From positions 1-49,354 of the forward strand of contig NZ_JTHE03000042.1 in assembly GCF_000817775.3 (NCBI RefSeq): a DNA stretch of 49,354 nucleotides, in the 5' to 3' direction. Source of the stretch: Lyngbya confervoides BDU141951 (GTDB lineage: Bacteria; Cyanobacteriota; Cyanobacteriia; Thermosynechococcales; Thermosynechococcaceae). Positions 43,108 to 49,354 of this stretch are shown here, one piece after another. Within the stretch, counting starts at the first letter, position 1. Each line of letters begins with the position of its first letter. The notes under the pieces were generated by a model that was not told the DNA's origin, ran no database searches, and saw only the letters and a list, made by a program, of their open reading frames with translations. The position numbers and the translations under genes were made by a program.

Positions 43108-43758
43108 ATGCAACCTATCTACTGGATTTGTTTTACAGTTGGCGGCATTTTCGTTCTTTTGGCAGCCATTGGGGGGATTGACGGTGCTGAAATTGATGGT
43201 GCTGATGTTGGGCTGTGGGGTGAACCCGAGTTTGATTCTACGGGCATAGATGCCGATGCCGAGCTGGTTGATCCCCAAAATCAGCGATCCGATCGTCTGA
43301 TCCCATCTCGGCGGCAGCGATGGCGATTCAATCCATTGCTGTTGCTGCGAACGATCAAATTTTGGACCTTTGGCTGCTGTTTTTTTGGACTGACCGGGCT
43401 TCTGTTTACAGCCTTTCAGCCCCAGCTAGGAGCGCGGGTCATTTTGATCATCGCCCTGCTGATGGGATTGCTGGTGGGCAGTATGATTGCCATAGCTCTG
43501 GAGGTTTTGCGCCAACGGAATCCCGATGGCTTCCTACAACCAGAGGATTTGATTGGTCAGGTGGGCACCGTCGAACTGCCCATTGACATGGACCATCGTG
43601 GCAAGATTCGAATTCAGATTAATGATGGGAGTCGAGAGATGATTGCGCGCACCAGCGACACCCGATCCCTCTCGGTGGGAGAGTCGGTGGTGGTGGTGGG
43701 GATTGAAAGCAATCAGCTGTGGGTAGTTTCAGAAGATAGCTTGCGATCCCCTGACTGA
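43108..43758 (+). CDS. NfeD-like membrane protein (flotillin partner)
   Basis: The 216-aa protein has an N-terminal helix (about 4-23, IYWICFTVGGIFVLLAAIGG), an acidic loop with GAEIDGADVG, further helices (about 86-135) and a C-terminal OB-fold domain (about 148-212). The OB-fold contains DLIGQVGTVELPI and SVGESVVVVGIESNQLWV. NfeD proteins are commonly encoded beside flotillins and are thought to help organise membrane microdomains. Two flotillin genes follow on the same strand, the first about 130 bp downstream. Confidence 0.8.
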   Translation: MQPIYWICFTVGGIFVLLAAIGGIDGAEIDGADVGLWGEPEFDSTGIDADAELVDPQNQRSDRLIPSRRQRWRFNPLLLLRTIKFWTFGCCFFGLTGLLFTAFQPQLGARVILIIALLMGLLVGSMIAIALEVLRQRNPDGFLQPEDLIGQVGTVELPIDMDHRGKIRIQINDGSREMIARTSDTRSLSVGESVVVVGIESNQLWVVSEDSLRSPD

Positions 43759-43891
43759 CATGAAGCCCCACAAGCGATCCGACCCAGGAGGGCTGAAGGA
43801 TTGGCGTTGATCGATAGAGGAAAGTGGGTAGATTGACCTTAATGGAGTGAAGTCGACGGAGTGAATAAGTTTGTCCAGGATGATAAAACCT

Positions 43892-45361
43892 ATGAATGAT
43901 TCCACCCTGTCCCTGAATGCAACCTTTGTACCCCGGTTTGCCTCTGAGCGCAGGGAAGACCTGCCGGCGGGGCTTGAGGGAGGACTGGTGGTTGAACAGG
44001 GGCCGCCTCCTTCCCCGACATCCATGTCAGTGGCCTTGCCTCTGGTGATAGCCTTAATTGCCGCAGGCCTGACGCTTTGGTTTATTAAAAGCTTCCTCAA
44101 AATTTGTAATCCCAATGAAATTCTGATTATTTCGGGGCGGAAGCATCGTAACAAAAGTGGCAAAGAGGTGGGATATCAGGTCAAGTTTGGGGGGCGGGCC
44201 ATTGTGATTCCCGTTATCGAGACCGTCAAGCGCATGGATCTGACAACGATGCCGGTCCCGGTGGAGGTGACCAATGCCTATTCCAAGGGGGGCACTCCTC
44301 TCAATATTCAGGCGATCGCAAACGTGAAGATTTCGGGAGACGAGCGGGTGGTGGGGAATGCCATTGAACGATTCCTAGATCGCAGTCGTAACGAGATTAA
44401 GCGAGTGGCGCGCGAAACCTTAGAAGGTAACCTGCGCGGGGTAGTGGCCACCCTCACCCCAGAGGAAATCAATGAAGACCGGCTGCAATTTGCTGAGCGC
44501 ATTGCTCAAGATGTGTCGCGGGATCTAGAGAAGCTAGGTCTGCACCTGGATACCCTCAAAATCCAAAGCGTTGCGGATGATGTGGACTATTTAAGTTCCA
44601 TTGGTCGACGCCGTATTGCCCAAATTGTCCGCGACGCCGAAATTGCTGAATCCCAGGCCCTTGGGCAGGCAGAGCGCATTGAAGCGGAATGCCAGCAGCG
44701 AGCCGAAATTGCCAAGACCGAGGCCCTTTCCCTGGTGCAACAAAAGCAAAATGAACTGCGCACCATTAAGGCTGAGCTGGAACAGGAGGCTCGATCTGAA
44801 GAAGAGCGCACCACTGCGGCCGGAAAAGAGGCCCGAGCCCGAGCTGAGCAGACGCTCCAAAAGGTGCGGGCTGAACTGGAGAGACTGCGCTTAGAAGCGG
44901 ACGAAGTTTTGCCCGCCGAAGCCCACAGTCGATCCCAGGAACTCCACGCGAAGGGGGCAGCCGCAGCCCTTGCCGAGAACGCTAAGGCTGCGGCAAAGGT
45001 AAATGAGATGCTAACGCAGGTTTGGGCGAACACCGGCACCAGCGCCTCCGAGGTGTTCCTGATTCAGCAGCTTGAGATGATTCTGAAACAGGCGGCTGAA
45101 ATTCCCAACCGGGTGCAAATCGACCGGATCAACGTGATTGATACGGGTAACGGTCAGGCGATCGCAGGTCTGGTGAATGCCTATCCAGAGATGGTGCGCC
45201 AGTTTCTAGAGCGCGTTGACCAAACCCTGGGCATTCAGCTGATGAAATCCCCAGCCGCCTCCAAGGCCCAGACCCTAGCGGCTTCCTTGGAAACAGTCCC
45301 ATCGAAGGCGGATCCATCAGATCCGTTTCCAGGGGCAGAGGCGGTCGGCCCAAACAATTAG
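43892..45361 (+). CDS. Flotillin-family protein 1 (SPFH domain)
   Basis: The 489-aa product has a 45-residue polar N-terminus, one membrane helix (about 47-68, VALPLVIALIAAGLTLWFI) and an SPFH/band-7 domain (about 75-270) with NPNEILIISGRKHRNKSGKEVG and YSKGGTPLNIQAIANVKI. A long Glu/Ala-rich coiled coil (about 255-380) and the flotillin C-terminus follow. TTG 43871 and ATG 43880 also open the frame; ATG 43892 is favoured by AGGA about 11 nt upstream. It likely forms hetero-oligomeric scaffolds with flotillin 2 and NfeD. Confidence 0.88.
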   Translation: MNDSTLSLNATFVPRFASERREDLPAGLEGGLVVEQGPPPSPTSMSVALPLVIALIAAGLTLWFIKSFLKICNPNEILIISGRKHRNKSGKEVGYQVKFGGRAIVIPVIETVKRMDLTTMPVPVEVTNAYSKGGTPLNIQAIANVKISGDERVVGNAIERFLDRSRNEIKRVARETLEGNLRGVVATLTPEEINEDRLQFAERIAQDVSRDLEKLGLHLDTLKIQSVADDVDYLSSIGRRRIAQIVRDAEIAESQALGQAERIEAECQQRAEIAKTEALSLVQQKQNELRTIKAELEQEARSEEERTTAAGKEARARAEQTLQKVRAELERLRLEADEVLPAEAHSRSQELHAKGAAAALAENAKAAAKVNEMLTQVWANTGTSASEVFLIQQLEMILKQAAEIPNRVQIDRINVIDTGNGQAIAGLVNAYPEMVRQFLERVDQTLGIQLMKSPAASKAQTLAASLETVPSKADPSDPFPGAEAVGPNN

Positions 45362-45499
45362 CCCGGTGAATCGGTGATCGACGGAGAATTCTCGTCTCGT
45401 TAGTTTGAGAAGAACCGACTCTCTGGCGATGCCCCTTTCCCAGGCGATAACCCGCAATCATTCCAGACAAGCAACGTAAGCACTCAAGACGCAAGCACC

Positions 45500-46813
45500 A
45501 TGGAAATTATTTTTCTGATTTTAGTGATCTTAGGTTTAGGATCTGGGGCCACAACCTTTGTGATTAAAAATCTCTACTATATCTGCCAGCCCAGTGAAAT
45601 TCTGATTTTTGCGGGACCCAAAAAGCGGACCGCCACCGGGCGAGAGGTGGGCTATCGCCTGGTTAAGGGCAGTGCCAGTTTGCGGGTGCCGCTGCTAGAG
45701 AGGGCGCTGCGCATGGACTTGACCAATATGATCATTGAGCTGCACGTGGCAAATGCCTATTCCAAGGGGGGCATTCCCCTGAAGGTGGATGGGGTGGCCA
45801 ACATTAAAATTGCTGGAGATGAACCCACAATTCACAATGCGATTGAACGTCTGCTGGGGAAATCTCGCAAGGAAATTGAACAGATTGCCAAGGAACTACT
45901 GGAGGGAAATTTGAGGGGGGTCCTGGCCACGCTGACCCCAGAGCAGGTCAACGAAGATAAAATCGCCTTTGCTCGCAGCTTGCTCGACGAAGCAGAAGAG
46001 GACCTCGAGTCGCTGGGGCTGATCCTGGATACGTTGCAAATTCAAAATATCTCTGATGATGTCCGCTATCTGGATTCCATTGGCCGCAAACAGCAGGCGG
46101 ATCTGCTGCGAGATGCCCGCATCGCCGAGGCAGAAGCCTCGGCTGAATCTGCGATTGAAACCGCAGAGAACGAGAAAATTACGGCGCTCAAGCGAATTGA
46201 TCGCGATATTGCCATTGCCAGAGCGGAGGCGAAACGTCGCATTGAAGATGCGACCACCATGCGGGGCGCCGTGGTGGCAGAAGCCGAGGCCGATATTGCC
46301 TCAGCCCTCGCCAAAACTCAGGCCGAACTGCCTGTGCAGCAGGAGCGCATTAAACAGGTTCGTCAACAGCTTCAGGCGGACATCATTGCGCCAGCAGAGG
46401 CTGAATCTAAGCGGGCGATCGCCTATGCCAAGGGCGAGGCAGCCCAGATCATTGAAGATGGAAAAGCCCTGGCAGAGGGGACCGAGAGTTTGGCCGCCTC
46501 CTGGAATGCCGCTGGACCCAATGCAAGAGATATCTTTGTCCTGCAAAAGCTGGAGGTCTTGCTGAAAACTCTGACGTCCACGATTCCTCAGGTCAAGCTA
46601 CAAAACGTGACGGTGATTGATGCCGAACGGGGCGGCACTGCGATTAAGGCAGCGTCCTTTATTGAGCAGATCAAGCAAACCACTGGAGTGGACCTGGCCG
46701 GTGCTGTGCAGAAGCTGGCACCGTCACCGGGAGAGGCTACGTCCCTACAGGCTGGTCATTCGATCAGCGATCAGGCAAACCTGGCAGACCGAGATTTGCC
46801 TGATCGCAGCTGA
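45500..46813 (+). CDS. Flotillin-family protein 2 (SPFH domain)
   Basis: The 437-aa product has a membrane segment at the extreme N-terminus (about 2-24, IIFLILVILGLGSGATTFVI), then the SPFH domain (ICQPSEILIFAGPKKRTATG, YSKGGIPLKVDGVANIKI), a coiled coil and the conserved C-terminal block VLQKLEVLLKTLTSTIPQVK. It is clearly a paralogue of flotillin 1, sharing the START-of-domain and EGNLRGV(L/V)ATLTPE blocks, but it lacks the 45-residue N-terminal extension. The 138-bp gap between the two genes has no terminator that I can see. Confidence 0.9.
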   Translation: MEIIFLILVILGLGSGATTFVIKNLYYICQPSEILIFAGPKKRTATGREVGYRLVKGSASLRVPLLERALRMDLTNMIIELHVANAYSKGGIPLKVDGVANIKIAGDEPTIHNAIERLLGKSRKEIEQIAKELLEGNLRGVLATLTPEQVNEDKIAFARSLLDEAEEDLESLGLILDTLQIQNISDDVRYLDSIGRKQQADLLRDARIAEAEASAESAIETAENEKITALKRIDRDIAIARAEAKRRIEDATTMRGAVVAEAEADIASALAKTQAELPVQQERIKQVRQQLQADIIAPAEAESKRAIAYAKGEAAQIIEDGKALAEGTESLAASWNAAGPNARDIFVLQKLEVLLKTLTSTIPQVKLQNVTVIDAERGGTAIKAASFIEQIKQTTGVDLAGAVQKLAPSPGEATSLQAGHSISDQANLADRDLPDRS

Positions 46814-46861
46814 AGCCCTGCATGCCAGCCCTCTATTAAATTATTCTTGTGAAAATAATTT

Positions 46862-46903
46862 TGTAGGATTTTAACATCTTGGTTTCCCACTGTAAGCTAT
46901 AGT
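46862..46903 (+). promoter_or_regulatory. NtcA-type promoter of glnB
   Basis: TGT-N9-ACA (46862-46876) is an NtcA-like box. TATAGT (46898-46903), a -10 box, follows after 21 nt, which is the spacing of NtcA-activated class II promoters. It would give a leader of about 70 nt before glnB. NtcA control of glnB is established in cyanobacteria. The box departs from the full GTAN8TAC consensus. Confidence 0.5.
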
Positions 46904-46965
46904 GCATGGACAGAACGCAGTTTGCGAAAACTCGTGTTCACTATAGGAAAATACGCTTGTATTAA

Positions 46966-47319
<354 letters not shown>

Positions 47320-47475
47320 ACCGCTTTAGCCGATCTTTACAGATCCCCCAAGTTTCCTTAACCGGCGAAGCTCCGCGTTTGCGATCCCTGGAGCTGCCTA
47401 AGAGGATTGGCCGAATCAGTGAGCCCCAGGGTCTGACTGATTCGGCTTGGTTTTAATTGCCGTTGTGTTGGATTG

Positions 47476-48444
47476 ATGAGCACTACAGGTTTATTGCCCA
47501 TTTTAGGGTCCACCCAACTGTTGGGGGTGATCGGCGATCCCGTCGAGCATTCCCTCTCGCCGGTCATGCACAATGCAGCGATCCAGGCGCTGGCGACCCA
47601 GCAGGGAAGGCAGGGGGTCTCCCATGTCTATGTTCCCCTTCCGATTGCAAACCCTGATCTGGGGACGGCGCTTGCAGGACTGCAGGCCATGGGCTGTCAG
47701 GGGTTTAATGTCACCATTCCCCACAAGCAGGCCATTGTTCCATTTTTAGAATCCATTACCCCGATTGCCGCGCGCATTGGTGCCGTTAACACCGTTTGGC
47801 GAACCGCCACGGGCTGGGCGGGAACCAATACCGATATGCAAGGCTTCATGGCTCCTTTGCAACATCTTCAGGCCCACTGGCCAGACGGCACAGCCGTAAT
47901 TCTGGGCAACGGGGGGGCTGCTCGCGCCATCATTGCAGGCTGTGAAACGCTTCAGTTTCAGCACATTCAGATTGTGGGTCGCGACGACCAGCGCTTAGCC
48001 CAATTGCTTCAAGACTTTACTCCCTCTCCTGCCCAGATCACCTTACACACCTGGGATGAGATCACGGATCTTCTCCCCCACACAGACTTGCTGGTCAACA
48101 CCACACCCATCGGCATGGCTCCCGCTGTGGACCGAATGCCGTTGACTGGAGAGGCCATGGCGCAGTTACCCAACCATGCCCTAGTGTATGACTTAATCTA
48201 CACCCCCCAGCCAACACAGCTGCTGAAAGAGGCGATCGCCCAGGGCTATCAGGCTATCGACGGCTTAGAAATGCTGGTTCAGCAAGGTGCAGCAGCCTTG
48301 GAAATTTGGCTGGGATCGCCACCCGAGGTGGATGTCATGCGTCGGGCGGCCGCTGAGATTTTAAACTCGCGGGCTGGGGAGAAGCAGGGTTTTCAAGGGG
48401 TTGGGCCTGGTACTCTCGCCAGGCAGAGATCAGCCCCTGATTGA
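47476..48444 (+). CDS. aroE: Shikimate dehydrogenase
   Basis: The 322-aa enzyme reduces 3-dehydroshikimate to shikimate with NADPH in aromatic amino acid synthesis. The substrate-binding GDPVEHSLSPVMHNAA, the catalytic Lys in NVTIPHKQA, NTDMQGF and the nucleotide loop GNGGAARAI are present. The enzyme fold ends near residue 292 (AAAEILNSR). About 28 further residues are translated antisense to the neighbouring SnoaL-like gene, making the protein longer than usual. ATG 47476 follows a TTG one codon earlier. Confidence 0.94.
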   Translation: MSTTGLLPILGSTQLLGVIGDPVEHSLSPVMHNAAIQALATQQGRQGVSHVYVPLPIANPDLGTALAGLQAMGCQGFNVTIPHKQAIVPFLESITPIAARIGAVNTVWRTATGWAGTNTDMQGFMAPLQHLQAHWPDGTAVILGNGGAARAIIAGCETLQFQHIQIVGRDDQRLAQLLQDFTPSPAQITLHTWDEITDLLPHTDLLVNTTPIGMAPAVDRMPLTGEAMAQLPNHALVYDLIYTPQPTQLLKEAIAQGYQAIDGLEMLVQQGAAALEIWLGSPPEVDVMRRAAAEILNSRAGEKQGFQGVGPGTLARQRSAPD

Positions 48445-48751
48445 ACTGTAGGACAATTAGATTGTCTGAAACCTGCCACTTCCCCGTTTGCCTGGCTAAG
48501 CTACGCCAGTGCCACGCTACGTAGGCAGTGCCAGCAGCTATGGTCATTCCAGAGATTTTCAGGTCAACCTGAATCAGGCGCTGCGATAGATCGGCAAGGG
48601 CGCCTTGAATTTCGGCGCGGCCCTGAAGTTGCTGACCATTGGGTAAAACCAGGCGGGCATCCGGGGTAAAACATCGGGCAAAGGCCTGAGCGTTGAGGGA
48701 ACAAAGCGCCTCAACGGCGGCTTCAATCAGGTGGAGGGTTGAGGAACTCAA
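48335..48751 (-). CDS. SnoaL-like/NTF2-fold protein
   Basis: The 138-aa protein has a cone-shaped NTF2-like fold pattern: IEAAVEALCSLNAQAFARCFTPDARLVLPNGQQLQGRAEI (about 9-48), a central WHWRSLARQTGKWQVSDNLIVLQFNQGLISAWREY and a polar tail. SnoaL-like proteins bind small hydrophobic ligands or act as isomerases/cyclases; no specific activity can be assigned. Its last 110 bp lie antisense to the 3' end of aroE. Confidence 0.7.
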   Translation of the reverse strand: MSSSTLHLIEAAVEALCSLNAQAFARCFTPDARLVLPNGQQLQGRAEIQGALADLSQRLIQVDLKISGMTIAAGTAYVAWHWRSLARQTGKWQVSDNLIVLQFNQGLISAWREYQAQPLENPASPQPASLKSQRPPDA

Positions 48752-49276
48752 GGGCGGTAGGGGGTAGCGCGTGAACGGGGGTCGATCCAGAAGCTTACGG
48801 AACGATCGTGACCTGATCCGTGAGGTCAGAGGATAGCCCGGGGGGAGTGATGGATAGAGCGATCGCAGTTATGATCACCTTTCCCATCATTTAAATTTAT
48901 GTATATTTTCTACCGATAAATTAAAAAGCCGACTAGGATGGTACAAACTCCAGGAGTTAGGGGAAACTCTAATTCTTTATCGCCTAACTAAACCCTCTAT
49001 TCGCAAGCTCTATTCTGGCCTAGCCAACCCTTTATAAAATCTCTATGCTCAGTTCCAGGGCCTTCAGGAATCATACACCTGGGGGCTTTTGGATTTTGAA
49101 GCCAGGCGAGGTGATTATCTTAGCATCTCGATGCTTTTCGGCTCTTTTTGCGGCTCATTTGAAGACCCTGCTTCCGTAACCTTAACTGAGCCACCCGTTT
49201 CCCCTAAACAGCGAAGAAGGCGTTCCCTAGTGGGAGCGCCTTCTTACAATAGTTAACCTGAATTAACTAAGGAAAA
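48752..49276. other. 525-bp region between the SnoaL-like gene and psbA
   Basis: No ORF of note was found. An AT-rich stretch at about 48888-48932 could hold a promoter. CCAGG and CCTGG with an 18-nt spacer (about 49053-49080), followed by GGGCTTTTGG, might be the end of a small plus-strand RNA. GGCTCA…TGAGCC pairs across about 49150-49195. None of these is strong enough to call as a gene. Confidence 0.35.
49214..49245 (-). terminator. Hairpin terminator of psbA
   Basis: AAGAAGGCGTTCCC (49214-49227) and GGGAGCGCCTTCTT (49232-49245) pair over 14 bp with one wobble, with a 4-nt loop, starting 32 bp past the psbA stop codon. The T tract is short, but the stem is long and GC-rich. Confidence 0.75.
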
Positions 49277-49354
49277 CTAACCGTTGATGGCAGGAGCAGT
49301 CAGTGCAACCGGTGCAGACTCGCCAGCCGCCAAGTCAAGCGGGAAGTTGTGAGC
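49277..49354 (-). CDS. psbA: Photosystem II D1 protein, C-terminal fragment
   Basis: The last 25 codons and TAG of psbA lie here; the gene continues past the right edge. The residues end PLDLAAGESAPVALTAPAING, the standard D1 C-terminus. The CtpA processing site lies within it, after DLA: the last 16 residues are removed to let the manganese cluster assemble. The alanine left at the end supplies a carboxylate ligand. Which psbA isoform this is cannot be told from this part. Confidence 0.97.
   Translation of the reverse strand, partial: AHNFPLDLAAGESAPVALTAPAING

Noticed and set aside
46892-46905. GTA-N8-TGC as the NtcA site of glnB
   Set aside because: It matches less well and overlaps the likely -10 box; TGT-N9-ACA 21 nt upstream of TATAGT fits better.

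Overview
The window is from a cyanobacterium. Its last bases encode the C-terminus of photosystem II D1 (psbA). It carries a phytochrome histidine kinase with a partner response regulator, and several protein families I know mainly from cyanobacteria (DUF3172, DUF3120, the TIGR03279-type PDZ/DUF512 radical-SAM-like protein). The octamer GCGATCGC (HIP1) recurs through coding and non-coding DNA. The DNA is moderately GC-rich, except for an AT-rich accessory island at the left edge. I cannot name the genus. No rRNA, tRNA or CRISPR array was seen.

Layout. (1) 1-2570 is an accessory island: what looks like the 5' end of a group II intron, then an AT-rich DUF262/DUF1524 (GmrSD-like) restriction/defence gene between two related attC-like inverted repeats, then a ~99-bp MITE-like element with a 4-bp target duplication. 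(2) 2571-11190: htpG, a DUF3172 membrane protein, a DrrAB-type ABC exporter pair, a LapA-like membrane protein followed at once by an unlisted 55-codon ORF, a PRC-barrel protein and a GH57-type glycosidase. (3) 11191-22679: a Ser/Thr kinase with SH3b domains, a VanY-like carboxypeptidase and a PD-(D/E)XK nuclease in a tight row, then ccdA, gyrA, an exported small protein, a TIGR03279-type protein, uppP and DUF3120. (4) 22702-28775: a divergent DUF4349 lipoprotein/multi-GAF sensor pair, across which a 2,059-bp segment is perfectly duplicated in tandem. Intact outer copies and truncated inner copies of both genes result. (5) 28741-32815: a minus-strand group made of an aspartic protease-PDZ lipoprotein, a 48-aa peptide with a textbook lasso-RiPP leader motif (missed by a 60-aa ORF cutoff), an HprK-like kinase and an aminotransferase. 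This is the best candidate for an undescribed system. (6) 33018-37426: a lipoprotein, two conserved unknowns and dnaG. (7) 37462-42135: a phytochrome, Rcp1-like regulator and hybrid receiver/GAF/histidine kinase transcribed together. (8) 42227-49354: a methyltransferase, an NfeD/flotillin/flotillin group, glnB with an NtcA-type promoter, aroE overlapping an antisense SnoaL-like gene, and the 3' end of psbA.

Functional links: the flotillins and NfeD probably form one membrane-microdomain module. The phytochrome, response regulator and hybrid kinase form a light-signalling phosphorelay. In group 5 the leader peptide sits directly upstream of an HprK-like kinase, the kind of enzyme known to phosphorylate some lasso precursors. 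No lasso cyclase, RRE protein or B2 protease is visible in the window, so any product is unknown.
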